Assembly (NCBI GenBank): GCA_020328045.1
Contig: JAIXMY010000003.1
Span: forward strand, 1-34,744
DNA from: Candidatus Endomicrobiellum pyrsonymphae
Lineage (GTDB): Bacteria > Elusimicrobiota > Endomicrobiia > Endomicrobiales > Endomicrobiaceae
Direction of reading: 5' to 3'
DNA: 34,744 bases
The notes below the pieces were generated by a model, which worked only from the letters and a program-made list of their open reading frames with translations, did not search any database and was not told where the DNA came from. Each line of letters opens with the position of its first letter. Position 1 is the first letter of the stretch. Positions 17,969 to 27,024 of the stretch are shown piece after piece. The position numbers and the translations under genes are program-made.

Positions 17969-20017
17969 TTAATTAGCATATAACATATTTTCAAGAATTT
18001 TTATTTGTGAATCTATTTCTTCCACTTTTTCATTTTTACATTTAGGGCATTCTGCATGTTCGCCCTCAATATATCCGCACTTAGGACAAACACTGAATGT
18101 TGGAGTTATTGAAAAATACGGCAAACTGTAATTTTCACATACGGTTTTTATAAATGTTTTTAAAGCGTCAGTATCTTTAATACGTTCGCCCATAAACATG
18201 TGCAGAACTGTACCACCTGTATATTTTGACTGCATGGCATCCTGCAAATCTAAATTTTCAAAAATATCGTCTGTGTAATTTACAGGCAGTTGACTTGAAT
18301 TTGTATAGAAAGGCGTGTCAGATGTTTCACTTGCAGAAATTATATCAGGATATTTCTTAGCGTCAAGTTTTGCAAGTCTATAAGAAGTACCTTCTGCAGG
18401 TGTTGCCTCAAGATTATAATTGTTGCCCGCTTCTTGCTGATATTGAATTAAAGTTCCTCTCATAAAATCTAAAACTTTTTCACCAAAAGCTTTGCCTCTT
18501 TCACTTCCAATTCCTTCGCCAAACAAGTTCATACAAGCTTCGTTTAAGCCAACGATGCCGATTGTTGAAAAATGATTTTTCCAATATTCGTTAAAACGTT
18601 GTTTTATGCTTCTTAAATAAAAACTCATATACGGATATAAGTTGCTTGCGGTGAATTTCTCTAAAACTCTTCTCTTTATTTCTAAGCTTTGTTTGGATAT
18701 ATTCATATTTGCTTTTAGTCTTTCCATAAAGTCGGACTCATTTTTTGCAAGATAACCTATTCTTGGAAGATTGATTGTTACAACTCCTATAGACCCTGTA
18801 AGAGGAGAAGCTCCAAAAAGTCCGCCACCGCGTTTTTGAAGTTCGCGATTATCTATTCTCAAACGGCAACACATGCTTCTTGCGTCTTCAGGTTTCATGT
18901 CTGAATTGATGAAGTTTGCAAAATAGGGTATCCCATATTTTGCAGTTATGTCCCACAAAGCTTTTATATTTTTGTTATCCCAATCAAAGTCGCTTGTTAT
19001 GCTGTATGTTGGAATAGGAAACGTAAATACTCTTCCTTTCGCGTCGCCTTCAAGCATAAGTTCTAAGAAAGCTTGATTTAGTATATCCATTTCTTTTTGA
19101 AATTCGCCATATTTTTTATCCTGATGTTTTCCTCCGATGATAACTGATTCTTCCTTATAATACGGAGCGACAGTTAAATCCATCGTTAAGTTTGTAAAAG
19201 GGGTTTGAAACCCTACTCTTGTAGGAACGTTAATATTAAATAAAAACTCCTGTAAGGTCTGCTTTACTTCATCACGAGTTAATTTGTCATAATATATAAA
19301 CGGCGCAAGCAGGGTATCAAAATTTGAGAAAGCCTGAGCCCCGGCGCTTTCTCCCTGAAGTGTATAAAAGAAATTTACTATCTGCCCGAGAGCTGTCCTA
19401 AAATGTTTTGCGGGTTTTGCCTCGGCTTTTCCGGAAACGCCCTTAAAGCCACTTGTTAGCAAATCCTGCAAATCCCATCCAACGCAGTAAGCGCCAAGTA
19501 ATCCTAAATCATGTAAATGTATATCGCCTTCAGTGTGAGCTTTTCTTATATTTTCCGGGTAAATTTTATTCAACCAATAAATTTTACTGATTTCAGAAGA
19601 AACATAATTATTTAAACCTTGTAAGGAGTAAGACATATTACTGTTTTCGTTTACCTGCCAGTCTATTTTTTTAAGATACTGATCAACCAAATCAACATTA
19701 AATGCAGACGTGATTTCTCTTATTTTGTTGTGCTGTTCACGGTATAAAATATAAGCTTTAGCTGTTTTTTTATACAAGGAAGAGAGCAGAACTTCTTCAA
19801 CCACATCTTGAATGTCTTCAACAGAAGGTTTTCTGTCTTCAATGGCATTGCGTAAAACAGATAAAGTTTTGAGAGTAAGTCTATCCGCTATATCTTGATT
19901 GAACTCCCCGGTAGCTTTTCCTGCTTTTGCTATTGCTGCAGAAATTTTCTTGGGATCGAAAGCTTCTCTAAGACCGTCTCTCTTTAAAATCGAACTAAAA
20001 AACTCTTCATGTCCCAT
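17969..20017 (-). CDS. nrdD: Anaerobic ribonucleoside-triphosphate reductase, large part without glycyl radical site
   Basis: 682 residues. An N-terminal ATP-cone (about residues 8-100; ILKRDGLREAFDPKKISAAI) gives allosteric control. The catalytic barrel follows, with ARSMCCRLRIDNREL containing active-site cysteines, and GLNEACMNLF. A zinc-binding module CPKCG...CPKC is present near the end (about residues 645-665). The protein stops after ENMLYAN without the usual RVxGY glycyl radical region, which is encoded separately just downstream. It reduces ribonucleoside triphosphates under anoxia. ATG at 20017 follows GAGGG. First gene of the nrdD-small subunit-nrdG cluster. Confidence 0.93.
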   Translation of the reverse strand: MGHEEFFSSILKRDGLREAFDPKKISAAIAKAGKATGEFNQDIADRLTLKTLSVLRNAIEDRKPSVEDIQDVVEEVLLSSLYKKTAKAYILYREQHNKIREITSAFNVDLVDQYLKKIDWQVNENSNMSYSLQGLNNYVSSEISKIYWLNKIYPENIRKAHTEGDIHLHDLGLLGAYCVGWDLQDLLTSGFKGVSGKAEAKPAKHFRTALGQIVNFFYTLQGESAGAQAFSNFDTLLAPFIYYDKLTRDEVKQTLQEFLFNINVPTRVGFQTPFTNLTMDLTVAPYYKEESVIIGGKHQDKKYGEFQKEMDILNQAFLELMLEGDAKGRVFTFPIPTYSITSDFDWDNKNIKALWDITAKYGIPYFANFINSDMKPEDARSMCCRLRIDNRELQKRGGGLFGASPLTGSIGVVTINLPRIGYLAKNESDFMERLKANMNISKQSLEIKRRVLEKFTASNLYPYMSFYLRSIKQRFNEYWKNHFSTIGIVGLNEACMNLFGEGIGSERGKAFGEKVLDFMRGTLIQYQQEAGNNYNLEATPAEGTSYRLAKLDAKKYPDIISASETSDTPFYTNSSQLPVNYTDDIFENLDLQDAMQSKYTGGTVLHMFMGERIKDTDALKTFIKTVCENYSLPYFSITPTFSVCPKCGYIEGEHAECPKCKNEKVEEIDSQIKILENMLYAN

Positions 20018-20505
20018 TTTTTTCCCTCTTTGCGGTAAAAATTCCCTTCAATTTAGCAAACGAATCCACACCATAAATATATTTGCAGTGATTTAAAATT
20101 ATCGAGACTTGCGACGTTTGCGAGTCGCGACAAGCTAGACAACAACTATGCTGGATTGCTTCGTCATTTCATTCCTCGCAAAGACACCGCTGATGCAATT
20201 TAAAGCTATTTGACTATATATGTCCAACAGAACACTTCTCTGCAAGTCCACTGACTCATAAATAGAGTCACCTTAACTCGCGTCGTCTTATCCTTGAGGT
20301 AGTGGTTTTTACATTTCACCGTTACGATTTTCGTTTTTCTTTAATAGTAGCCAAAATGCTTCCGAATCTTGCGGAATTTTCTGTTAGGACCAAAAACTTT
20401 CATAGGATACTACATATAGTATGAATGATTTGTATTAGGCACAACCTATACTACACTACTAAAAATAAAATGTCAATACAAAGTTATGAAATAAATGTGA
20501 AACTT
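20018..20505. other. Intergenic stretch, no gene seen
   Basis: Between nrdD and the repeat following nadA, no protein-like frame is visible. An imperfect palindrome TTGCTTCGTCATTTCATTCC followed by TCGCAA (20155-20180) resembles short dispersed sequences found in many bacterial genomes. There is a degenerate GTCGCGACAAG half-palindrome at about 20122-20133. The nrdD promoter must lie here but I cannot place it with confidence. Confidence 0.4.
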
Positions 20506-20510
20506 TTCTG

Positions 20511-20593
20511 TACTTTTGTTAAACAAAACAAAAGTACCAAAAATTCTTGCCACTGAGCGCCTTCGCTTCACATTTTTTAGGCAATTTTAGAAA
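20511..20593 (-). repeat. Dispersed repeat family A, partial copy in reverse orientation
   Basis: The palindromic end GTACTTTTGTTAAACAAAAC then AAAAGTACC comes first. It is followed by CTTGCCACTGAGCG, CTTCGCTTCACATTTTTTAG and GGCAATTTTAGAA, the exact reverse of the 3' half of the copies before rplU and moxR. It abuts the 3' end of nadA. Confidence 0.7.
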
Positions 20594-20603
20594 AGGAAAA
20601 TTT

Positions 20604-21527
20604 CTAACTTTGGGCTGCAATTTGTAACATTTTGTGAATAGGTAGATAAGCTTTTTGTCTTACATCATCTAGAACAGAAATTGTGTTTTTCATACTTGTA
20701 AGCACATCTAGAACTTTTGCCAACGTGATTTTTTTCATATTGGGACATTCAGCAAGGGTTGTTACAGGATAAAAGTTTTTCCCCGGATTATCTTTTCTAA
20801 GTTTATACAAAATTCCGGTTTCTGTACCTATAATAAAATCTTTTTCACTGCTTTTTGCAACATATCTGCACATAACGCCTGTTGACATGACGCGATCTGC
20901 CAAAGATACAACTTCAGGACGACATTCAGGATGCACAAGAATTTCGGCATTAGGATGATATTCTTTTGCCTCTAAAACATATTCAGGCAAAATAAAATTG
21001 TGATGCGTAGGGCAAAATCCGGTCCATATATTCATTTTTATACCTGAAGTGGTTTGAATATAATTACCTAAATTTCTATCAGGTACAAAGAGTATGTCCA
21101 TATCTTTAGCATTTTTGCCTGCAACAATATTTTTTACAACATTTATCGCATTGGAAGATGTGCAGCATATATCGCTTTCGGCTTTTACGGCAACAGATGT
21201 GTTTACATAAGTTACAACAACAGGATTTTTATACTGAGATTTCCATTCTTTTAATTGCTTGGAGGTTATCATGTCAGCCATAGGGCAGCCTGCGTTTAAA
21301 TCAGGAAGTAGAACTTTTTTATCAGGACTTAAGATGGACGCTGTTTCTGCCATAAAATGTACGCCACAGAAAACAATAACATCGGCATCCGTTTGAGCGG
21401 CTTTTCTGCTCAATTCTAAAGAGTCGCCTACAAAATCTGCAATATCGTGAATTTCAGGCGATTGATATATGTGGGCTAAAATAATAGCGTTTCTTTCTTT
21501 TTTTAGTTTATTTAATTTTTCGTTCAC
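20604..21527 (-). CDS. nadA: Quinolinate synthase
   Basis: 307 residues. It condenses iminoaspartate with dihydroxyacetone phosphate to quinolinate in de novo NAD synthesis. The three cysteines expected to hold the [4Fe-4S] cluster are C81 (AGCPMADM), C172 (GFCPTHH) and C261 (AECPNMKK). Substrate-site motifs HIYQSPEIHDIADFVGDS, VTYVNTS, CCTSSNA, VHPEC and GTETG are all present. The start is GTG at 21527 with GGAG 8 nt upstream. nadB and nadC are not in the window. Confidence 0.95.
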   Translation of the reverse strand: MNEKLNKLKKERNAIILAHIYQSPEIHDIADFVGDSLELSRKAAQTDADVIVFCGVHFMAETASILSPDKKVLLPDLNAGCPMADMITSKQLKEWKSQYKNPVVVTYVNTSVAVKAESDICCTSSNAINVVKNIVAGKNAKDMDILFVPDRNLGNYIQTTSGIKMNIWTGFCPTHHNFILPEYVLEAKEYHPNAEILVHPECRPEVVSLADRVMSTGVMCRYVAKSSEKDFIIGTETGILYKLRKDNPGKNFYPVTTLAECPNMKKITLAKVLDVLTSMKNTISVLDDVRQKAYLPIHKMLQIAAQS

Positions 21528-21617
21528 AATGGTATCTCCGTTATCTATTTTTGCTTACGATCACGACAAACGCGTGAAGGATACATGTTTTATCAAGCGT
21601 CTTGTTTGTCAATACCC

Positions 21618-21800
21618 CATTAGACTTTGCCCCACCCCCTTTCAGTGAAAGGGGAATTAACGGCGAGAAAGGGAAAGAGAATAAAGACGTTGCAGTAAAA
21701 TTCCCCTTTTTTTAAAATAGATCGTCCTTCCTTAGCAGTCTGCCCTCGAATGTTTTAATCGAGATGTAGCAGCGAAGCTGCCGGGGTATTGGAGTATGTC
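21618..21800 (-). repeat. Dispersed repeat family B, copy 3, reverse orientation
   Basis: Read on the minus strand: the hairpin loop region TCGATTAAAACATTCGAGGG with CAGACTGCTAAGGAAGGACG (about 21723-21764), the A-rich block, then CTTTCACTGAAAGGGGGTGG and GGCAAAGTC. It fills the gap between nadA and ldh. Only one side of the GTCTGCC/GGCAGAC stem is kept (ATGTAGCAG replaces the other). Confidence 0.65.
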
Positions 21801-21809
21801 CTTTTTTGG

Positions 21810-22757
21810 TTAAAAACCGCTAGCTCTAATTACTTCTTTAATTTTTGCCGCAGAATTTTGCAGCGCTTTAAGTTCATCTTCGGCAAAAGCAACTTTCATT
21901 ACTTGTCTTATGCCATGCTTATGGACTATTGCGGGAACGCTTAAGTATAAGTCGCTTATGCCATAATAGTTTTCAAGTAAAGACGAAACGGGCAAAACAC
22001 TGTTTTGATCTTTTAAGATTGCTTTTGATATTTTAGTAAGCGCAAGTCCTATTCCGTAAGAAGTTTCACCTTTTTTCTCTATAATTTTATAAGCGGAATC
22101 TCTTACGTCTTCAAATATTCCTTTAAGTTTTTGTTCGCCGCACTCCTCGTAGCAGTTTTCAAAATAGTCTTTAAAAAAAACATCTCCTATTATAGCTTTG
22201 CTCCATACTGGGAATTCGCTGTCTCCGTGTTCTCCGAAAATTGAAGCATGAATATTTCTAGAATCGATATTTAATTCTTTACTTATCAAATATCTAAATC
22301 TTGCGGTATCTAGCACTGTGCCTGAGCCGATAATTTCGCGTGACGGTTTACCCGAAATTTTATAAGTTATGTAAGATAAGATATCTACCGGATTTGTAGC
22401 CACAAGAATAATAGCATTTGGCGAATATTTTACAATTTCAGGGATGATTGTCTTAAAAATTTCAGCGTTTCCTTTTACCAAATCTATTCTTGTTTCACCT
22501 TGCTTCTGACCTCTTCCTGCAGTTACAACAACTAGGTCGGAATCTGCAGTATTCGGATAATCTCCGGCGTATATTTTAACTGGCGATACAAACGGCGCGC
22601 CATGCGATAAGTCCATAGCTTCGCCCTCAGCTTTTTTTCTGCTATAATCGACAAGAATTATTTCTCTTGCAACGCCGCTTATAATCATGGAATATGCGTA
22701 ACGCATTCCGACGTTTCCGCACCCCACAATGCAAACTTTTGGAGATAATTTATTCAT
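21810..22757 (-). CDS. ldh: L-lactate dehydrogenase
   Basis: 315 residues of the LDH/MDH family. The NAD-binding motif GCGNVG lies at residues 12-17 and the NAD-selecting Asp is in ILVDYSRKKAEGEAMDLSHG. The substrate-specificity loop reads GRGQKQGETRIDL; glutamine at the position equivalent to 102 indicates lactate rather than malate dehydrogenase, which has Arg. The catalytic His is in IFGEHGDSEFPVW and the substrate-binding Arg in LDTARFRYLIS. It regenerates NAD+ in fermentation. The start MNKLSPK at 22757 is preferred over an upstream ATG at 22778 because GGAGG lies just before it. Confidence 0.88.
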   Translation of the reverse strand: MNKLSPKVCIVGCGNVGMRYAYSMIISGVAREIILVDYSRKKAEGEAMDLSHGAPFVSPVKIYAGDYPNTADSDLVVVTAGRGQKQGETRIDLVKGNAEIFKTIIPEIVKYSPNAIILVATNPVDILSYITYKISGKPSREIIGSGTVLDTARFRYLISKELNIDSRNIHASIFGEHGDSEFPVWSKAIIGDVFFKDYFENCYEECGEQKLKGIFEDVRDSAYKIIEKKGETSYGIGLALTKISKAILKDQNSVLPVSSLLENYYGISDLYLSVPAIVHKHGIRQVMKVAFAEDELKALQNSAAKIKEVIRASGF

Positions 22758-22867
22758 ATATTCCTCCGTTTCGCGCATATTAATATGAAACTGCTTAACT
22801 ATAGTATATCATAAAATTGTGAGATGTTTTTGTTTTTCTCATTTTGGGATGTGACAATGCCTCGTCA

Positions 22868-23140
22868 CGCTTCGTCTGCCACACCTCGATTAAAACATTC
22901 GAGGGCAGACTGCTAAGGAAGAACGACCTATTTTTAAAAAAAAGAGGAATAAAGACACGGCATTAAATTCCCTTTTCTCTGAAAGAGGGGGTATGTCAAA
23001 GACATTGCCTAGAACGTTCCCTAAAAACGAGTATAATAAAGTGTATAAGAGTGTTGGAATATCGAATGGGGTAGGGGGCAAAAGCCCGTCGTCATCAGGA
23101 TGAGATGTGGCAATACCAAAGACATTGCCGGGGCAGGAGG
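22868..23140 (+). repeat. Dispersed repeat family B, longest copy
   Basis: The hairpin GTCTGCC-ACAC-CTCGA...TCGAG-GGCAGAC is at 22874-22910. It is followed by TGCTAAGGAAGAACGACC, the A-rich block, the CTCTGAAAGAGGGGGTATGT core, AAAAACGAGTATAAT at 23023-23037, GAGTGTTGGAA, and GGGCAAAAGCCCGTCGTCAT. It ends with a second ATACC/CATTG core. This copy joins the parts present separately at 2186-2350 and 16310-16463, showing they belong to one element. Confidence 0.75.
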
Positions 23141-23372
23141 AGTACGTAAAAGGATGAGAAAATCAGTTTTTAAAGTTTCGCAAAAAATTCACAATATATG
23201 GTACAATACAACTGTCTTTGGATTATAGTAGTGGTAACGAGGAACAGATCTCATTGAAGGATAGGTGTTCTAGAAGGAACAGAAAAACAAGATGTTGAAA
23301 AGTAAATTATAAGACGTTTTTTGTTTAAATGCGCTAGTTTTGATAGTACATCTGAAGAATGTGTGAAACATA

Positions 23373-23830
23373 ATGATGAATTTAAAGGAAGCGGTAACCA
23401 CTATTGTTGTCTTTAGTTTAGTATTTTGCCTTCGCGGAAAAAATTCCCGACATGATACAAAGAGATAGTAATGACTACGGGAATAATAATTCTAGAAGCG
23501 CAGAAGAAATCGAGAGATATAGGCGTAGTCTCTTTTCTTTCATTCATCTAAAACGGGATAAAAAAGAGGATGAGAAGAATAAAGAGAAATATCGTCCTTT
23601 GTTGCTTTACAGATTTTGGATATACAGAAGAGAAGTTTTGTGAAAAAGGAGACGGAACAGACAAAACAAATGGTCATAAGATGTATATGAAATGTTCTAA
23701 GAAACAACGTCCTAATAGAAATGAATGTTTTAAGAGTGGGAAATGCACGGAATAAGAAATCGCCGATGACCACGCTGAAATGACTGGTATGTATGCAAAA
23801 AAAGAAAAGTTCTACCGAAAATAAACCTCT
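23373..23830 (+). pseudogene. Degraded coding region, unknown function
   Basis: ATG 23373 opens MMNLKEAVTTIVVFSLVFCL, a possible signal or membrane anchor, and stops at 23468. The next frame (from 23452) continues RDSNDYGNNNSRSAEEIERY for about 60 codons. A third frame (23570-23755) ends in a Cys-rich segment (KFCEKGDG, KCSKKQR, ECFKSGKCTE). The successive overlapping frames suggest one exported protein gene broken by several indels. Alternatively these are chance frames; composition looks protein-like but no family is recognised. Confidence 0.3.
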
Positions 23831-24019
23831 CTACACTGGAAAAGAAACAAAGAAATATTTTCAATCAGAATGGCTGTAAGAAATGTTATAGATTGATTAA
23901 AGATATTCAAAATAATATCTAGCGGATATAAAATTTGAGTTGTTGTGAATAGGCAGACGCTATGGATCTAAAGTTTGACGATACTAAAAATTGTACAATA
24001 GTCCCAGCATATTATCGAA

Positions 24020-26758
24020 ATGAAAAATTTGTATATGAAATTGTGTAAATATAAAAATAAAGCTGGTAATTTGCCATCGCGTGGACATTCAGTGCGTTTC
24101 AATTTTAAGTTCTGCTTATGTTTTGTACTGATTTTTTTCATGTCTTCCTTTTCAAATCAAGTTTTTGCTATTATCATAAACGAAAAGAAAAATGATACTG
24201 TTTATGGTAATGCTTATCCTCCGGATGCTTACGGCAAGCCTAAATATTGGAGCCCTATCCGTAACACGGTAAAGATTGTTCACGGCGGGGAAGTGCTTGG
24301 AAGTGTCGTGGGAGGATTTGGTACTGGCGATGACGGTGATCCTTCTAATAACATTGTTTTAATCGATGGTGGTGACGCAACAAGGAACATTTTTGGGGGA
24401 CTGACTAGCCACGGAGAAGTTACTGAGAATACTATCGAAATACTCAATGGCAACATCAAGTTCGATGCTCGTCAAGGTAAAGCTATTGAACTTAAAATTA
24501 ATGAGGAGAAAGAAAGAAACCTGGATGATATTTTGAAGGGTATTTTTGGAGGAGTGGTTTACGATGGAACTGCTACCGGTAATTCTATTAAAATATTTGG
24601 CGGTGATATTGAGAGCAGTCTTGTTTCCGGCGGAATTGTAATAAATGCTGGTAATGTTTCTAATAATATTGTTACAATCGGCGGAGGTAATTTGTCTTCT
24701 AGCATCGAAAATAAAGATCATATTGTTGGAGGACGCACTGCTTGGGGCAATGCGATCAATAATTCTGTCGTAGTTAACGGTGGCGTAGTTAGTCGTATGC
24801 ATATTTTTGGTGGCGCTGTACTTGATAGCGGTGATGCCACCGATAATTCTGTCACGATTAATGGAGGTGAAATAATTGAAAGCAAAGTTGTTTGTGGTGG
24901 CATTGTATTTGGTACAGGTGATGCAACAAAAAACAAAGTTACAATTACCTCAAACCAGAACATTGATATTGAATTTCTTTGCGGCGGATTAACATCGCGG
25001 AGTGATGGTGATGTATTTACAGGGAATACTCTGCGTATAGAAACATCAGGTTTAACGATTAAGAGAGGAGTTAGTAATTTTCAAAACTATGATTTTTGTT
25101 TGCCTGCAAATATACGGTCCGGAGATTGGGTGTTGACTTCCGAAAACGGTGGGCAGAGTCCTAGTATTAGTAGTAAGTCAGGTTCAGTTACAGATTTAGA
25201 TGATCCTTCAGAAGGTCTTTTTTCTCCTAATTATGATTCAGATGATGCGTATCCGATAAATCTTGATAAGACAAATATTAATGCTTACATCGCCGGTGAT
25301 CATAAATTGTTACAAGCTGGTGATTATTTCTCGCTTATACTAAGTCAGCAAGGCTTTAAAGGTTCCACAAATAATTCTAAACTTACACTGAAACAAGGGT
25401 TTGCGCTTCGGTATGCTTGCAAATTATCAACAACAAGTAGTACATTAGATTTGACGGTGGCAAGCAATGCGGAATTTAACCAAGAAGTAAAGTCATTTTC
25501 CGAAGGTCGAGCAGCCAGCGTTGCTTTTTTAAATCAAGGATCTGATGTTATATCTGATAAAGGATTGTCGGAAGCAGTAACATCTGTTAGTCCAAACAGT
25601 GTTAAATCTGTTTCTTATTTTACAGTGGCTTCTGGGGTGAAGCTAAAATATAACACTGGTTCTCATGCAAAGGTTGACGGAATTTCGGCGCTTACAGGTT
25701 TAGCCAAAGGAATTGATGTTAAATTCGGGCAATTAACTACAGGAGTATTCTTCGAATATGGAAGCAGTAACTATAATACATCTAACAGCTTTAGCGAGTT
25801 TTCATCTGTGAAAGGTGGTGGAAACGCTGGATATAAAGGTAGCGGAGTATTAGGGCATTTTGACTTCAGGAATAATTTTTACGGCGAAGTTTCAGGTCGT
25901 ATAGGTTCTATAGCAACGACCTTTTACAGTTTAGATATTACATATGGTCGTGATGTTTTTGCCAAATACAATTATGATACGCAATACGTCGGCGCTCATG
26001 CAGGCGGTGGATATTTGTGGGATATTAACAATAAACTAGGACTTAACTTGTATGGAAAGTGTTTCTTTACGCATCAAAATGATAAAGATGTCGTTCTTTC
26101 TACAAGCGAAGTTGTTAAATTTGCAGCTACAAACTCAAAGCGCGTTCGTGTAGGTGCAAATTTTTCAAACAATGTAAGTAACGGTATAAGTCTTTATTGC
26201 GACGTAGCGTACGAGTACGAACTTGATGGAATTGTTAATGCGACTATGTCAGGCAGAAATATTCCCGCACCCAGTTTAAAGGGTGGGACAGGTATTGGAG
26301 AAATTGGCGTTAAAGGTAGCGGCGGTACTTGTTCCGTTGATTTAAGCGTGCAAGGCTATACAGGTTCTCGAGAAGGTTTTAGCGGAATGTTAAGATTCTC
26401 GTTTGCATTTTTTAATTATGCAAATCGCTGTTTAGGTTATTCATTAGAGAAATTTTACGATAAAGAAAATACGGGAAGATTTAATCAGATGTTTAATATG
26501 TCAAAGAAAGAGTGCTTTGATAAGAGCTTAGATATAATAAAAAAACTTAAATGGAGAGTAACACATAAGAGTTTTAAAAAAGGTTATATAGTGGCTTTTG
26601 ACCTTTCCAAGAGCTTTAAATATCTTTGTTTAGATTCAACTGAAGTGTGTATCTTTATAACTGAAACTGAAAGCGGAAATGTAAATGCTGAAGTTGTTTC
26701 AACAAACAGTTTTTTAGCTCAGGCGGTTTCTGTGGAATTTTTTAAAATGCTTGGATAA
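24020..26758 (+). CDS. Autotransporter-type outer membrane protein with C-terminal extension
   Basis: 912 residues. A long signal region (1-50) with a basic start, hydrophobic core (FCLCFVLIFFMSSF) and probable cleavage after QVFA. The passenger (about 50-340) has repeats of about 25 residues with N-x-V-x-I-x-GG and I-x-GG-x3-x-G-x-A-T motifs (NSVTINGG, IFGGAVLDSGDATDN), expected to form a beta-helix. A linker leads to a 12-strand-type beta-barrel domain, about 530-798, ending in alternating aromatics GMLRFSFAFF, the usual outer-membrane signal. Unusually, 114 more residues follow (799-912) with a helix-strand pattern (KECFDKSLDIIKKLKWRV, GYIVAFDLSK, TEVCIFITETESGNVNAEVV) like small periplasmic helix-grip domains. 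No convincing ribosome binding site precedes the ATG; ATG 24035 is an alternative. Role probably surface adhesion or interaction. Confidence 0.8.
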   Translation: MKNLYMKLCKYKNKAGNLPSRGHSVRFNFKFCLCFVLIFFMSSFSNQVFAIIINEKKNDTVYGNAYPPDAYGKPKYWSPIRNTVKIVHGGEVLGSVVGGFGTGDDGDPSNNIVLIDGGDATRNIFGGLTSHGEVTENTIEILNGNIKFDARQGKAIELKINEEKERNLDDILKGIFGGVVYDGTATGNSIKIFGGDIESSLVSGGIVINAGNVSNNIVTIGGGNLSSSIENKDHIVGGRTAWGNAINNSVVVNGGVVSRMHIFGGAVLDSGDATDNSVTINGGEIIESKVVCGGIVFGTGDATKNKVTITSNQNIDIEFLCGGLTSRSDGDVFTGNTLRIETSGLTIKRGVSNFQNYDFCLPANIRSGDWVLTSENGGQSPSISSKSGSVTDLDDPSEGLFSPNYDSDDAYPINLDKTNINAYIAGDHKLLQAGDYFSLILSQQGFKGSTNNSKLTLKQGFALRYACKLSTTSSTLDLTVASNAEFNQEVKSFSEGRAASVAFLNQGSDVISDKGLSEAVTSVSPNSVKSVSYFTVASGVKLKYNTGSHAKVDGISALTGLAKGIDVKFGQLTTGVFFEYGSSNYNTSNSFSEFSSVKGGGNAGYKGSGVLGHFDFRNNFYGEVSGRIGSIATTFYSLDITYGRDVFAKYNYDTQYVGAHAGGGYLWDINNKLGLNLYGKCFFTHQNDKDVVLSTSEVVKFAATNSKRVRVGANFSNNVSNGISLYCDVAYEYELDGIVNATMSGRNIPAPSLKGGTGIGEIGVKGSGGTCSVDLSVQGYTGSREGFSGMLRFSFAFFNYANRCLGYSLEKFYDKENTGRFNQMFNMSKKECFDKSLDIIKKLKWRVTHKSFKKGYIVAFDLSKSFKYLCLDSTEVCIFITETESGNVNAEVVSTNSFLAQAVSVEFFKMLG

Positions 26759-27024
26759 GACACTAGCGCGACAAACGCATAAAAGATACTATATTATTGA
26801 TTGTCGCCGCAAGAGTAATGAGTAAGAGTATCGTGAGTTTGAGATGGAGAACGACAATGTGGAGAGGAGAAAAAGGACAAAGACTACTTGGGACTTTGAA
26901 AGACAAAGTCTTGAAAAGAGGGTTAGGAGTTGCATCATTGTTGTAAAATATTTTCATGCGTTTTACTCGAAATTAGCGATAAGTTAACTGAGGTAAGTAA
27001 TTCCAAAACAGGAGGTAGTTTATT
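26759..27024. other. Intergenic region before eno
   Basis: Holds the short repeat CGACAAACGCATAAAAGATA (26769-26788), shared with 21564-21583 and, reversed, with 2609-2628. No gene and no clear promoter are seen; the eno ribosome binding site AGGAGGT lies at its right end. Confidence 0.4.

Noticed and set aside
21810-22757. Malate dehydrogenase assignment
   Set aside because: The specificity loop has Gln (GRGQKQGETR) rather than Arg, favouring lactate dehydrogenase; biochemical proof is lacking.
24359-24963. Minus-strand open frames opposite the autotransporter passenger
   Set aside because: They arise from the repetitive GG/N-rich coding sequence on the plus strand; composition is Ser/Thr/Ile-rich without any motif.
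24220-25060. Periodic DNA in the passenger as a CRISPR or tandem DNA repeat array
   Set aside because: Periodicity is at the protein level; the DNA units differ too much and there are no uniform spacers. No CRISPR array or cas gene was seen in the window.
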